A DNA stretch of 29,871 nucleotides from Thermotogae bacterium (GCA_003643975.1 QNAR01000003.1:1-29871), one strand, 5' to 3'. Counted from the first letter of the stretch, positions 7,369-15,724 are shown. Notes: generated by a model not told the origin, from the sequence alone. Numbers and translations are program-made.

Positions 7369-9109
7369 TTGTTCTATACTCCTGACAAACACCACAAAGG
7401 GTACAGCCATTCCACCTGCAATCACGTGTGGGCTCGCCTTTATGTGCCTTTTCGTATTCTTCACGTAAAAATGCTTTACTGATGCCAAGGGATATATGAT
7501 CCCACGGCAGTTCTTCTTCGACATCTTTTTCTCTTGAATAACTTTCAATATCTATCTTGCAACTTTCAAAGGCTCTTATCCATGTTGAAAGCCTGAACTC
7601 TTCACCCCATTCATCAAAAAGCGAGCCATTTTTATATGCCTTATAAATGGCATTTCCCACCTGCCTATCACCACGACTAAGCACTCCTTCAATATAGCTT
7701 TTCCCGGGATCATGCAAATGCAATTGCGCAAATCTTTTTATTCTGGAAAGAATTGAGAATTTCTTTCTTGCCTCTGGTGGTGTGATTTGCCTTGCATATT
7801 GAAAAGGGGTATGCGGTTTTGGTATGAATATGGAAACAGAGACTGTTAGCTGCTTAAGCCCAAGGGCCTTGATTTTTTTTGACAACGCCACTATACCATT
7901 GATGTCTTCATCAGTTTCTGTAGGTAAACCTATCATGAAGTACAACTTGACTCTCTTCCAACCTTTTTCGATTGCAGAAGCTACGGCATTTAATATTTCT
8001 TCTTCTGTTATGTTTTTGTTGATCACGTTTCTCAGCCTCTGAGTACCTGCCTCTGGTGCAAAAGTGAGACCGGTTTTTCTAATAGATGCAATCTTTGAGG
8101 CCATTTCAACGCCAAAGCTGTCAACTCTCGTGGAAGGTAATGAAAAACCCACATGTTCCTTTTTAAAGTATTTCTGGGCTCTTGATACAAGTTCTTCGAC
8201 TTTGCTGTAGTCCATAGTACTCAGTGAAAGGAAGGAGAGTTCTTCATACCCCGTTTTTGAAATCAGAGTCTCTATGGCCTGAAGGATTTTTTCAGGTTTT
8301 CTTTCTCTTACCGGTCGATAAAACATGCCCGCCTGGCAAAAGCGGCAACCCCTATTGCAACCTCTCATTATCTCTATCACAGCTCTGTCATGAACTATGT
8401 TCATAAAAGGAACTATGGGTGAAGTAATGATTTCATAATCGTTTAAGTCTTTGATAAGCGCCTTTCCGGTCTTTCTTTTAGCCAGAGAGGGAACATAAAC
8501 CCCCGATAACTCGGAAAGCATGGAGAGAAGTTCTTGACGCCTGCCAGATTTTAGCAATTCAAGATTCTCTTCTACGAGCTTTGCTAATTCAAGCATAGCA
8601 ACTTCGCCATCGCCAATTACAAAGAGGTCAAAAAAGTCAGCCACTGGTTCAGGATTGCTGGTACAGGGGCCTCCGCCAATTATTAGTGGTTCCTTTGTCC
8701 GATCCTTTTGAAAAAGAGGGATGTCTGAAAGCTCAAGGAGTCCCAAAACGTTGGTATAACTCAGTTCGTATTGTAGGGTAATTCCCAAAATGTGAAATTC
8801 ATTAGCAGGAGTGTAACTCTCCAGGGAATACAGGGGGATACCCGCCTTTTTCATTTCGTAAAACATGTCTTTCCATGGGAGGTAGGTACGCTCCGCGCTT
8901 ATGTATTCTTCGCTATTTAGAAGGTTATAGAGCAGTTTCAAACCTATATGAGACATGCCAATTTCATAGGTATCCGGAAATGCCAGCAGAACTCTTAACT
9001 TGTTTTCTGGATTCTTCCTAACGAGATTTAATTCTTTTCCAATATAGCGGGAGGGTTTTCTAACCCTGGCGAGAGTTCCGGATTGCACCAGCCATCTATA
9101 TATGTCCAT
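7352..9109 (-). CDS. TIGR03960-type radical SAM protein with B12-binding-like N-terminus
   Basis: The 585-aa protein belongs to the radical SAM family usually found next to or fused with a DUF2344 partner. The N-terminal 240 residues resemble a cobalamin-binding fold, with LAFPDTYEIGMSHIGLKLLY near 42-61 and PLIIGGGPCTSNPEP near 141-155. The 4Fe-4S site is RGCNRGCRFCQAG with Cys 251, 255 and 258. The C-terminus carries a second cysteine cluster, DCRWNGCTLCGVC, typical of the family and probably metal-binding. The ATG at 9109 has AAAGGAGG upstream. No DUF2344 partner is visible here. The substrate is unknown; a tRNA or rRNA modification role has been suggested for relatives, but the sequence does not show it. 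The stop lies inside the murC 3' end. Confidence 0.85.
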   Translation of the reverse strand: MDIYRWLVQSGTLARVRKPSRYIGKELNLVRKNPENKLRVLLAFPDTYEIGMSHIGLKLLYNLLNSEEYISAERTYLPWKDMFYEMKKAGIPLYSLESYTPANEFHILGITLQYELSYTNVLGLLELSDIPLFQKDRTKEPLIIGGGPCTSNPEPVADFFDLFVIGDGEVAMLELAKLVEENLELLKSGRRQELLSMLSELSGVYVPSLAKRKTGKALIKDLNDYEIITSPIVPFMNIVHDRAVIEIMRGCNRGCRFCQAGMFYRPVRERKPEKILQAIETLISKTGYEELSFLSLSTMDYSKVEELVSRAQKYFKKEHVGFSLPSTRVDSFGVEMASKIASIRKTGLTFAPEAGTQRLRNVINKNITEEEILNAVASAIEKGWKRVKLYFMIGLPTETDEDINGIVALSKKIKALGLKQLTVSVSIFIPKPHTPFQYARQITPPEARKKFSILSRIKRFAQLHLHDPGKSYIEGVLSRGDRQVGNAIYKAYKNGSLFDEWGEEFRLSTWIRAFESCKIDIESYSREKDVEEELPWDHISLGISKAFLREEYEKAHKGEPTRDCRWNGCTLCGVCQEYRTINVLN

Positions 9110-9328
9110 ATTTGCCTCCTTTAGAGCAGTAAATTAATTTAGCATTATATGGTATTGTAGAGTATAAAACGAAGTGTTATTCTGTATATGATTATGGACC
9201 CAGTGGTCCTCGACTGATTTAAGTATTCGGTGAATCCGTTAAGGATAACCGATAGTACAGCCTGTGTTACGCAGCGCAGGATATCTTTTTGTACTATTTA
9301 GTATTATTTATCGGATGTCCGATGTGCC
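9110..9328 (-). other. Intergenic region rich in inverted repeats, possible structured RNA or leader
   Basis: No ORF is credible here. Inverted repeats are dense. GGACC (9196-9200) pairs with GGTCC (9205-9209). Bases 9251-9259 can pair with 9290-9298 (9 pairs including one wobble), enclosing a 6-bp hairpin between 9261-9266 and 9275-9280. ATCGGA and TCCGAT (9310-9323) form a near-perfect palindrome just past the M42 stop. Read on the minus strand this is the leader of the radical SAM gene and the trailer of the M42 gene. A small RNA or a leader element is possible; I recognise no known family. Confidence 0.35.
9144..9149 (-). promoter_or_regulatory. Possible -10 box for the radical SAM gene
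   Basis: The minus strand reads TATAAT 35 bases before the ATG at 9109, a perfect -10 hexamer. No good -35 lies 16-18 bases upstream (the best is a CGTTTT-like hexamer), so the call is tentative. Confidence 0.35.
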
Positions 9329-10315
9329 TTAAAAGTTTCTGGCAATTTCTGTTAGCAGTTTTAGCAAATTGTCGTAATCTTCGATAGCCAGATATTCCAC
9401 TTCAGAATGAAGATTCTGCAGTGCCAGGCTTAAAGGAACCATTTTTATGCCTCTTCTCTGGAAAGGAATTCCATCTGTACCTCCACCTGTAACGCCAAGT
9501 TGGAGGGGAATATTCATCTCTTTTGCAAGCGATAACAAGCGTTTCCCAAGATCATAAGAGGCAATAGAAGAACTGTCGCTCATTCGCAAAACAGGTCCTT
9601 TCCCGGGCTTCACACTTCCTGTCAATTTTGAACAACATGCAAAAGAATCAATGGGGAAGAACAACGCCGGATGATATTGTGATGCTATGGCCTGTGCTCC
9701 TACCAACCCTACCTCTTCCTGCACTGTCCAGACGAAAAGGAGCTTCTTGTTTAATTCCATGGTTAACGCCTCTTTTAAGAATTCGAGTAGAACAGTACAG
9801 CCGAACCTGTCATCAAGCGCCCTTGCAGCAACAAACCTATCGTTAAGGATAGATACCTGTTTCCTGAAAACGGCATAATCAAGGACTTCTATTCCCAATT
9901 CAGCGACTTCCTCGGGTGAACTTGCGCCAACGTCTATCGTTGGTTCAGGCTTAACAGCACTTCTGGACAGGTGAGGAGCCAGAAATCCTATCACCCCATC
10001 GATAGATTCACCTGAGGAATTTATAACATCCAGATGTCTTCCTACCAACAACTCGTCGGGAATGCCGCCTATTTTCTTGAAGTTCAACGTCCCATCGGGG
10101 TTGATCCCTGTGATCAGAAGGCCAAGTTCATCCATGTGTGCTGCAAACCCGAGCATCTCTTCTCCCTGGCCAACTTCAACAATCAAATTTCCAAGATCGT
10201 CCACATGGTAGGGGATATCTTTTGGCAGCAATTCAATTATTTTTTCACGTATTATTTCCTCGCGCCCTGAAATTCCCGGGACAAATAACAACTCTGTTAA
10301 TTTGTCGAAATCCAT
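9329..10315 (-). CDS. M42-family metallo-aminopeptidase
   Basis: The 328-aa protein is an M42 (TET/FrvX-type) dinuclear metal aminopeptidase, expected to trim short peptides in the cytoplasm as a large oligomer. The metal ligands appear in order: His and Asp in AAHMDE, Asp in ARALDDRFG, the catalytic Glu pair in WTVQEEVG, Asp in PIDSF, and His in NLHSEVEY. The substrate-side motif VTGGGTDG is also present. The ATG at 10315 has GGAGGGGG five bases upstream; an upstream in-frame start at 10330 overlaps that Shine-Dalgarno and is rejected. It stands alone on the minus strand. Precise substrate preference (leucyl, glutamyl or lysyl) cannot be read from the sequence. Confidence 0.9.
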   Translation of the reverse strand: MDFDKLTELLFVPGISGREEIIREKIIELLPKDIPYHVDDLGNLIVEVGQGEEMLGFAAHMDELGLLITGINPDGTLNFKKIGGIPDELLVGRHLDVINSSGESIDGVIGFLAPHLSRSAVKPEPTIDVGASSPEEVAELGIEVLDYAVFRKQVSILNDRFVAARALDDRFGCTVLLEFLKEALTMELNKKLLFVWTVQEEVGLVGAQAIASQYHPALFFPIDSFACCSKLTGSVKPGKGPVLRMSDSSSIASYDLGKRLLSLAKEMNIPLQLGVTGGGTDGIPFQRRGIKMVPLSLALQNLHSEVEYLAIEDYDNLLKLLTEIARNF

Positions 10316-10357
10316 ATTGACCCCCTCCATCTGATAGAATAGATAATCGCAGAAATT

Positions 10358-10386
10358 TTGAAGTATTCCTTGTAGAATTATATCAT
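10358..10386 (+). promoter_or_regulatory. Candidate plus-strand promoter before the small broken ORF
   Basis: TTGAAG (10358-10363) and TATCAT (10381-10386) are separated by 17 bases, a reasonable sigma-70-type match. It points towards the tiny ORF at 10434 and away from the M42 gene. Confidence 0.35.
10377..10382 (-). promoter_or_regulatory. Possible -10 box for the M42 aminopeptidase gene
   Basis: The minus strand reads TATAAT 61 bases before the ATG at 10315. A TTGGGG-like hexamer lies about 15 bases further upstream, so the -35 is weak. It overlaps the -10 of a divergent plus-strand promoter candidate. Confidence 0.35.
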
Positions 10387-10433
10387 TTCAAAGTTTTCCC
10401 CAACGAAAAAAGAAATGAAAGGACCAGAGAAAC

Positions 10434-10552
10434 ATGGATATAAACGTAACGAGTTTAACACCTCCGGAGCAGTCCAAAACATAATAGCCGTAGCTATGAA
10501 TCTCTCGATTGGGCTGATGAATGTGCTGGGAATTTTCGCGATTTTCGGTTGA
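10434..10552 (+). pseudogene. Tiny ORF with an apparent single-base frameshift, function unknown
   Basis: ATG at 10434 opens a 16-codon peptide, MDINVTSLTPPEQSKT, that stops at TAA just after an AAAA run. Adding one A to that run would join it to IIAVAMNLSIGLMN and a hydrophobic tail, ending at TGA 10550-10552, for 39 residues in all. AAAGGA lies ten bases upstream. The layout faintly recalls very small motility-type peptides that begin MDI, but I cannot assign a family. A plus-strand promoter candidate upstream and an intrinsic terminator downstream suggest that the stretch is transcribed. It could equally be chance; the case rests on context. Confidence 0.25.
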
Positions 10553-10567
10553 TAAGGCAATGGTGTC

Positions 10568-10597
10568 TTGAAATTCCATACAAAAAAGTTATATAAT
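10568..10597 (+). promoter_or_regulatory. Strong plus-strand promoter candidate
   Basis: TTGAAA (10568-10573) and TATAAT (10592-10597) are 18 bases apart, the best promoter match in this gap. Transcription would begin near 10604 and meet the terminator at 10632-10657 after only about 54 nucleotides. Confidence 0.55.
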
Positions 10598-10603
10598 CAA
10601 ATA

Positions 10604-10657
10604 CGAGAGGGTTACTTCAGCAGAATTTGGGCCGGTGTAAACACCGGTTCTTTTTTT
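10604..10657 (+). ncRNA. Candidate small RNA of about 54 nt between promoter and terminator
   Basis: The interval is bounded by a good promoter and an intrinsic terminator on the same strand, holds no credible ORF, and converges on sufU. It contains GAGAGGG near 10605-10612, which resembles a Shine-Dalgarno sequence. A short regulatory RNA is one reading; the other is that the terminator simply ends the transcript of the small ORF upstream. The 5' end is estimated from the -10 box. Confidence 0.35.
10632..10657 (+). terminator. Intrinsic terminator, plus strand
   Basis: CCGGTG and CACCGG form a 6-bp GC-rich stem around a TAAA loop (10632-10647), followed by TTCTTTTTTT. The T tract is on the plus strand only, so it ends plus-strand transcripts and does not serve the suf operon, which arrives from the other side. 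Confidence 0.85.
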
Positions 10658-10674
10658 ATCTTTAATGATGGAGT

Positions 10675-11088
10675 TTACTTGAGTAATTGCTCAAGTGTAT
10701 GCCAGGCAAGAGTGGCACATTTGACTCTTACGGGAAACTGCTTGAGGTTTTCGAAAACCATAGCATCTCCCAAAAGTTCTGCATTAAAGTCTTCGCCTTT
10801 TATCATCTTGTAGAATTCCTGAATAATCTCGACGGCTTCTTCTTTTGATTTGCCTTCGACGAGGTCAGCCAATATAGATGCTGAAGCTATACTAACAGCA
10901 CAACCATGTCCATCGAAAGTTACTTTTTCAAGGATGTCACCATTGAGTTCGATATAAAGATGGAGTGAATCTCCGCAAGAGAGATTGGAGCCTTCCTGCT
11001 CAGCGGTCGGGTTTTTGATTTTACCTTTGTGTGAGGAATTTTTATAATGGAACATGACAACATCCGAATAAAGGTCTTCTGGCCTCAT
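10675..11088 (-). CDS. sufU: SufU-type iron-sulfur scaffold / sulfur-transfer protein
   Basis: The 137-aa protein belongs to the SufU/IscU group. In SufU it accepts sulfur from SufS and passes it to SufBCD, with zinc bound at the active site. The three ligand cysteines are visible: Cys38 in LSCGDS, Cys63 in GHGCAVSIAS and Cys124 in RVKCATLAW, with Asp40 as the fourth candidate ligand. The insertion between the second and third cysteines (about 60 residues) is the SufU length, not IscU. The ATG at 11088 overlaps the sufS stop as ATGA and has GAGGTGG five bases upstream. It is the last gene of the sufCBDSU operon. Confidence 0.93.
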   Translation of the reverse strand: MRPEDLYSDVVMFHYKNSSHKGKIKNPTAEQEGSNLSCGDSLHLYIELNGDILEKVTFDGHGCAVSIASASILADLVEGKSKEEAVEIIQEFYKMIKGEDFNAELLGDAMVFENLKQFPVRVKCATLAWHTLEQLLK

Positions 11089-12308
11089 GAAAACCACCTC
11101 AAAGCATCTTTTATGCCGTAAAATAATTTGTCTATATCGCTATGAGTATTATACAGGTAAAAAGAGGCTCTGCACAGCGAGGAAACGCCTAAAGCCTTCA
11201 ACTGCTGTTGAGAGCAATGATGCCCACTGCGGACGGCTACCCCAGACAGTCTGCTCAGCAGTTCAGCCAGATCGTGGGGATGTATATTCTCATGAGAGAA
11301 ACTTATTATTCCATGACATTTTTTCTGACAATATAAAATCAAACCGGGAATGTCGGTGAGTTTTTCAATAGCGTTTTTCGTGAGATTCTCAATGTGCTGT
11401 GTGATCTTTTCAAATCCAGCGTTTTTCACGTACCTCAAGGCTTCAGCGAGCCCCACTGCACCAGCCACATTTGGCGTTCCCGCTTCAAACTTGTGCGGCA
11501 CAGGAGCAAAGGTTGTCTCTTGTTCGCCAACCCTGTCTATCATCTCTCCACCATACTGAAAAGGGTTCATCTGTTCGAGTAATTCTTTTTTGCCAACCAG
11601 GACACCGATTCCAGTTGGCCCGAGAATTTTATGACCGGAGAAGGCGAGGAAGTCAACACCAGAAGCCTTAAAATCAAAAGCTTCATGGGGAATAAGCTGG
11701 GCACCATCAAGTACAAAAAGGCCATCAGCAGAATGAACCAGTTCCACGATTGCTTCAAAGGGAGGACGATATCCCAGAGAGTTAGTTAAACCAGTCATAG
11801 AGAAAATGAATGGTTTTTCACAGCTTTTCACGACTGCTTCAACATCTTCCAAAGATAGCTCCCCGCCATGAATTTTCACCGGATAGAACTTAAGGCCGGT
11901 GATGTGAGCAATCCGCTGCCAAGGTACGAAATTACTGTGATGTTCAAAAAGCGGACCTACAAACGACTTGTATTTCCCAGATAGCCCCAAAGAATAGGCA
12001 AGCATGTTCAAAGATTCTGTGGTGCCCTTAGTGAATACCACTTCTGTGGCCTTTCCCCCAACGAAGTCAGCAACAGTTTTCCGAGCATCTTCGTAAAGCA
12101 TAGTTGATTCTTCTGCGAGTCTATAAACTGCACGGTGCACGTTGGCGTTGGTTTCTGTGTAAAAGTTTTTCAGTTTTTCTATTACGGCCAGGGGTTTTTG
12201 GGTGGTAGCAGCGTTATCCAGGTAAACCAGATCAGGTCGTTCTGAAAAAATAGGAAAATCGGTTTTCAATTTTTCGAAATATTCATCTAATTCTCTCACT
12301 GAAGACAT
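11085..12308 (-). CDS. sufS: SufS cysteine desulfurase
   Basis: SufS is a PLP enzyme that removes sulfur from cysteine and holds it as a persulfide. The 407-aa protein is a class II desulfurase. It has the N-terminal YLDNAATTQKP, the PLP-binding lysine in SGHKILGPTG (Lys227), and the catalytic cysteine in VRSGHHCSQ (Cys365) near the C-terminus. The ATG at 12308 has GAGGTG six bases upstream; the in-frame GTG nine bases further up has no room for this site. The start lies about 24 bases inside sufD, so translation is probably coupled. Confidence 0.95.
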   Translation of the reverse strand: MSSVRELDEYFEKLKTDFPIFSERPDLVYLDNAATTQKPLAVIEKLKNFYTETNANVHRAVYRLAEESTMLYEDARKTVADFVGGKATEVVFTKGTTESLNMLAYSLGLSGKYKSFVGPLFEHHSNFVPWQRIAHITGLKFYPVKIHGGELSLEDVEAVVKSCEKPFIFSMTGLTNSLGYRPPFEAIVELVHSADGLFVLDGAQLIPHEAFDFKASGVDFLAFSGHKILGPTGIGVLVGKKELLEQMNPFQYGGEMIDRVGEQETTFAPVPHKFEAGTPNVAGAVGLAEALRYVKNAGFEKITQHIENLTKNAIEKLTDIPGLILYCQKKCHGIISFSHENIHPHDLAELLSRLSGVAVRSGHHCSQQQLKALGVSSLCRASFYLYNTHSDIDKLFYGIKDALRWFS

Positions 12309-13488
12309 TACGAACACCTCCGATAACCTCGTCGTCGAAAATCTCTTTTATTTCCTGAAATACTGGTTCAAAAGCCCCAGCTACAATGAGCTTTAGAGCT
12401 TCGCTTTCTGAAAGGCCACGAGTCATGAGATAATAGATCTTATCATTTTCAATGGATCCTATTGAAGCGGCGTGGGAGGCATTCACGTCATTTTCATCCA
12501 CAAAAAGACCAGGAATAGCCTGTACAATAGCTTTATCCGAAAGAATGATCGTGCTTGAATGTTCATTACCACTGGAGTTCTTTGCGTTTTTATTAATTTC
12601 GATAGATCCACGAAAAACAGCCTTAGAACTGTCCGTAACCGTGCCTATTCCCTCAATTTCTATGGAAGATTCAGGAGCAATTATTCTACCAAGATAAAGC
12701 ATATCGATTTTTTCATTTCCGACAGGAAAGAAGAGCGGTTTTACATTTGCCGATGCACCCTGTCCTACTGTTTTGACAAGGTGGTAAGGGGCTACAACAG
12801 TCCCGCCCAAATTTACGTCGTACAATCTAAGTTTTGCCTTTTCACCAATAACATAATAATTATTGGAAAAATGATGCGATTGAGCTGATGAAAGGTTTAC
12901 AAAAAGCAGATTTAACTCTGCACCTTTCTTAAGTAAGAAGCGGCTTGTTATTGCACTGAAGTCACCTCCAGGAGTGTAGAAAACCATATTTAATTTCGAG
13001 TTTTCTTCAACTATTATGAGATTTGATGCAAGCTGGCTTTCTGATGTAAATTTGCAGATCAACGTTTCTGCATAATTTGCAGCCTTTTCTGTACGAACAA
13101 TTATGCCATCTGTTGAAAAGCTATCTGCCAGCAATGTAAACTTTCTATCTGAACCCTGAAAATCGAGGCTATGAGCTAATATCTCTTCTGATTCATCCAT
13201 TTCAAAAAATCGCTTGTATATTTTTGGGCCCATCAATTCAAAATTTGCATCGGGAATAGGTCTTTTCAATGAGAATTTATTCAATGGAACTCTTTTCCAG
13301 GCTGGAAACTTCAAAGTCTTATATTCTTCGTAAGCCCTTCGCTTGAAAACCTTGAAAGCCTTTGAGCCACCATCTATGGAGGCGAGAAAATCTTCTTCGG
13401 TATATTCTTCAATATCTAGCACCTTCGACATGGGTTCAAGCATTTTGAATTCGTTGTGGATCAAATTTAATGTTCTCTCTATACTCAT
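12283..13488 (-). CDS. sufD: SufD, Fe-S assembly scaffold subunit
   Basis: SufD pairs with SufB and SufC in the SufBC2D complex that builds and donates Fe-S clusters. The 401-aa product has the family's beta-helical core and the C-terminal SHAASIGSIENDKIYYLMTRGLSESEALKLIVAGAFEPV, the shared SufB/SufD tail with its key His. The N-terminus carries the SufD-type FPAWKRVPLNKF. The ATG at 13488 has AGGGGTG seven bases upstream and is preferred over TTG at 13494, whose spacing would be too short. It sits between sufB and sufS. Confidence 0.92.
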   Translation of the reverse strand: MSIERTLNLIHNEFKMLEPMSKVLDIEEYTEEDFLASIDGGSKAFKVFKRRAYEEYKTLKFPAWKRVPLNKFSLKRPIPDANFELMGPKIYKRFFEMDESEEILAHSLDFQGSDRKFTLLADSFSTDGIIVRTEKAANYAETLICKFTSESQLASNLIIVEENSKLNMVFYTPGGDFSAITSRFLLKKGAELNLLFVNLSSAQSHHFSNNYYVIGEKAKLRLYDVNLGGTVVAPYHLVKTVGQGASANVKPLFFPVGNEKIDMLYLGRIIAPESSIEIEGIGTVTDSSKAVFRGSIEINKNAKNSSGNEHSSTIILSDKAIVQAIPGLFVDENDVNASHAASIGSIENDKIYYLMTRGLSESEALKLIVAGAFEPVFQEIKEIFDDEVIGGVRNVFSERIR

Positions 13489-13500
13489 TGGCAAACACCC

Positions 13501-14895
13501 CTAACCTATGCTGCTTTCTATTTCAAGGTTTATGAGCCTATTCAATTCAACTGCGTATTCTATGGGGAGTTCTTTAGAAATTGGTTCCATAAACCCCCTT
13601 ACTATCATGGCCTTCGCTTCTGCTTCTGTGAGGCCACGTGTCATCAAGTAGTAAATCTGGTCTTCGCTTATTCTCCCAATCCTGGCCTCATGCCCTATAT
13701 CTGCCTGGCTGGTACGGACATCAATTATTGGTACTGTATCGGACTTGGAGATGTTGTCAAGCATGAGTGCAGAGCATTCAACTGATGATCTCGAGTTTCT
13801 TGCTTTTTCGGAAATATATAAAAGGCCTCTGTAAAAAGCCCAACCACCACCAACACTTATGCTCCTGGCATCAACGGTAGAACTCGTGTCTGGAGCAAGA
13901 TGTATTACCTTTGAACCTGTATCCATTATCTGTCCGGTCCCCGCGTAAGTTACCGCAAGATGGTTCGCTCTAGCCCCGCGGCCCTTCAGAATTGTAGCGG
14001 GATAAAGCATGGTTTTCATGCTACCAAGCGACCCCGATACCCATTCCATTGTGCCTTCGGCTTCAACAATTGCCCTTTTGGTGTTCAAATTGAAAGTGTT
14101 TTTAGACCAATTTTGAATGGTTGAATATCTCACCTTTGCTCCTTCCATTACATATATTTCCACCATGCCAGCGTGAAGATTATGAACATTGTATCTTGGG
14201 GCAGAACAACCTTCAATAAAGTGTAATTCACTTCCTTGGTCAGCTATTATTAAAGTGTGTTCAAATTGTCCCATGCCAGCCAAATTCATTCGGAAGTAGG
14301 CCTGAAGCGGTAAGGGTACCTTAACGTTTTTTGGAACATAAACAAAAGAACCACCGCTCCAGATCGCTCCATGAAGGGCAGCATATTTATGGTCGTTTGC
14401 AGGGACTAATTTCATGAAATATTTTTTTACGAGTTCTGGATGCTCTTTAACAGCAGTTTCCATGTCGAGAAAAATAACTCCGAGCTCTTCCAGATCTTTA
14501 CGAATGTGTTGGTACACGACTTCTGAATCATATTGGGCACCAACCCCTGCAAGGGCCTTCCGTTCGGCTTCGGGAATTCCCAAGCGCTCAAAGGTATCTT
14601 TGATTTCGTCGGGAACTTCATCCCACGATGCTTCTTTCACTGCATTTGGTCTTATGTATGGGACGATTTCGTTTATATTCAACTGACTCCTGTCAACACC
14701 AAAGTCGGGTTCAGGTATGTTCCGGAAAACTCTGAGTGCTTCCAGGCGCTTCTCGAGCATCCATAGCGGTTCTGATTTGTATTCGGAAATTTCTCTGATA
14801 ATCTTCTCATCAAGCCCTGGAGCACTTTTAAAAGCATATCCAGCCTTGTTTTTAAAATCGAATTTTGATTCATCAACATTGACATGTTTTCTCAC
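13501..14895 (-). CDS. sufB: SufB, Fe-S assembly scaffold subunit
   Basis: SufB is the subunit on which the nascent cluster forms. The 464-aa protein shows the conserved YDSEVVYQHIRKDLEELGVIF near residues 122-142, the beta-helix core with HFIEGCSAPRY, and the tail GHEARIGRISEDQIYYLMTRGLTEAEAKAMIV. The N-terminal CxxCxxxC of some SufB proteins is absent, as in many Firmicutes-type homologues. Two GTG starts compete: 14904, overlapping the sufC stop as GTGA, and 14895. AGAGAGGTG lies six bases before 14895 and immediately before or across 14904, so 14895 is more likely. Confidence 0.93.
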   Translation of the reverse strand: MRKHVNVDESKFDFKNKAGYAFKSAPGLDEKIIREISEYKSEPLWMLEKRLEALRVFRNIPEPDFGVDRSQLNINEIVPYIRPNAVKEASWDEVPDEIKDTFERLGIPEAERKALAGVGAQYDSEVVYQHIRKDLEELGVIFLDMETAVKEHPELVKKYFMKLVPANDHKYAALHGAIWSGGSFVYVPKNVKVPLPLQAYFRMNLAGMGQFEHTLIIADQGSELHFIEGCSAPRYNVHNLHAGMVEIYVMEGAKVRYSTIQNWSKNTFNLNTKRAIVEAEGTMEWVSGSLGSMKTMLYPATILKGRGARANHLAVTYAGTGQIMDTGSKVIHLAPDTSSTVDARSISVGGGWAFYRGLLYISEKARNSRSSVECSALMLDNISKSDTVPIIDVRTSQADIGHEARIGRISEDQIYYLMTRGLTEAEAKAMIVRGFMEPISKELPIEYAVELNRLINLEIESSIG

Positions 14896-14900
14896 TTGAT

Positions 14901-15650
14901 TCACCTCTCTATCCCTTCGAGTAGAAAGGCATATCCATTTTCTTCTATCTTTCTCGCCAGCTCAGGACCGTCAGTTGCTGCTATTTGACCATTTATGTAA
15001 ACATGAACTCTATCCGGAGAAATGTAATCCAGTAATCTCTGGTAATGGGTGATCAACAATATTGACATACCTTCATCTTTGAATTTATTTATGGCTTCTG
15101 CGATTTTTCTGAGAGCGTCAACATCCAGCCCAGAATCTATTTCGTCAAAAATTGCCACTTTCGGCTTTAAAAAGCCAAATTGCAATATCTCGCTTTTTTT
15201 CTTTTCACCACCAGAAAATCCCAGGTTCAAATATCTTTCAAGAAATTCTTGATTAAGTGCCACTACATCGGTGAGGCTTTCTATTTTTCTATTCATTTTC
15301 AATAAAGGTTCTTTACTTCCCAGGGCTTGTTTTACAGAAATCAGAAATTTTCTCAGTCGAACTCCAGGGATTTCTTGTGGGTGTTGAAAAGAAAGAAATA
15401 TTCCCTTCTTTGCCCGTTGGTCTACAGTAAGATCCAAAATACTTTCGCCTTCAAGGCGTATGTCACCGCTAGTAACTCTGTATTTCGAATTCCCCATTAT
15501 CACATTCGCGAGCGTTGATTTACCGCTCCCATTGGGCCCCATTATGGCGTGAATCTGCCCTTCGTTTATTTTTAAATTTACCCCTTTTAATATTTCGATG
15601 TTCTCTTCTGCGAGTACAGCATGAAGATCAACAATTTCCAATAAAGCCAT
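14901..15650 (-). CDS. sufC: SufC, ABC-type ATPase of the SUF system
   Basis: SufC is the ATPase that remodels SufB-SufD during cluster assembly. The 249-aa protein has Walker A GPNGSGKST at 38-46, the signature LGFSGGEKKKSEI, Walker B VAIFDEIDSGLD, and the switch His in LLITHYQRLLDYISPDRVHV. These match SufC, not transport ATPases. The ATG at 15650 has TGGAGGG six bases upstream; the longer frame to 15689 has no better site. It is the first gene of the minus-strand suf operon, with an AT-rich upstream region shared with the divergent DUF368 gene. Confidence 0.95.
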   Translation of the reverse strand: MALLEIVDLHAVLAEENIEILKGVNLKINEGQIHAIMGPNGSGKSTLANVIMGNSKYRVTSGDIRLEGESILDLTVDQRAKKGIFLSFQHPQEIPGVRLRKFLISVKQALGSKEPLLKMNRKIESLTDVVALNQEFLERYLNLGFSGGEKKKSEILQFGFLKPKVAIFDEIDSGLDVDALRKIAEAINKFKDEGMSILLITHYQRLLDYISPDRVHVYINGQIAATDGPELARKIEENGYAFLLEGIER

Positions 15651-15692
15651 AAAAATCCCTCCAGTCACCAATATCTCTACTTTTACCACATA

Positions 15693-15698
15693 ATTATA
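15693..15698 (-). promoter_or_regulatory. Possible -10 box of the suf operon in an AT-rich dyad
   Basis: The minus strand reads TATAAT 43 bases before the sufC start. It lies in the dyad ATTAT-GAT-ATAAT, which could be an operator for a redox or Fe-S regulator. The -35 is poor, which would fit an activated or repressed promoter. This is inference. Confidence 0.4.
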
Positions 15699-15724
15699 TC
15701 ATAATACCGACTAATTTTGTAGAA

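Noticed and set aside
9190..9290. A tRNA-like or tmRNA gene in the repeat-rich gap
   Set aside because: No T-loop TTC, no acceptor stem closing the structure and no CCA end could be found on either strand.
10378..10579. Two minus-strand ORFs of 60-63 codons upstream of the M42 gene
   Set aside because: They have no good ribosome-binding site or recognisable motif, and they overlap the M42 promoter region and each other in different frames.
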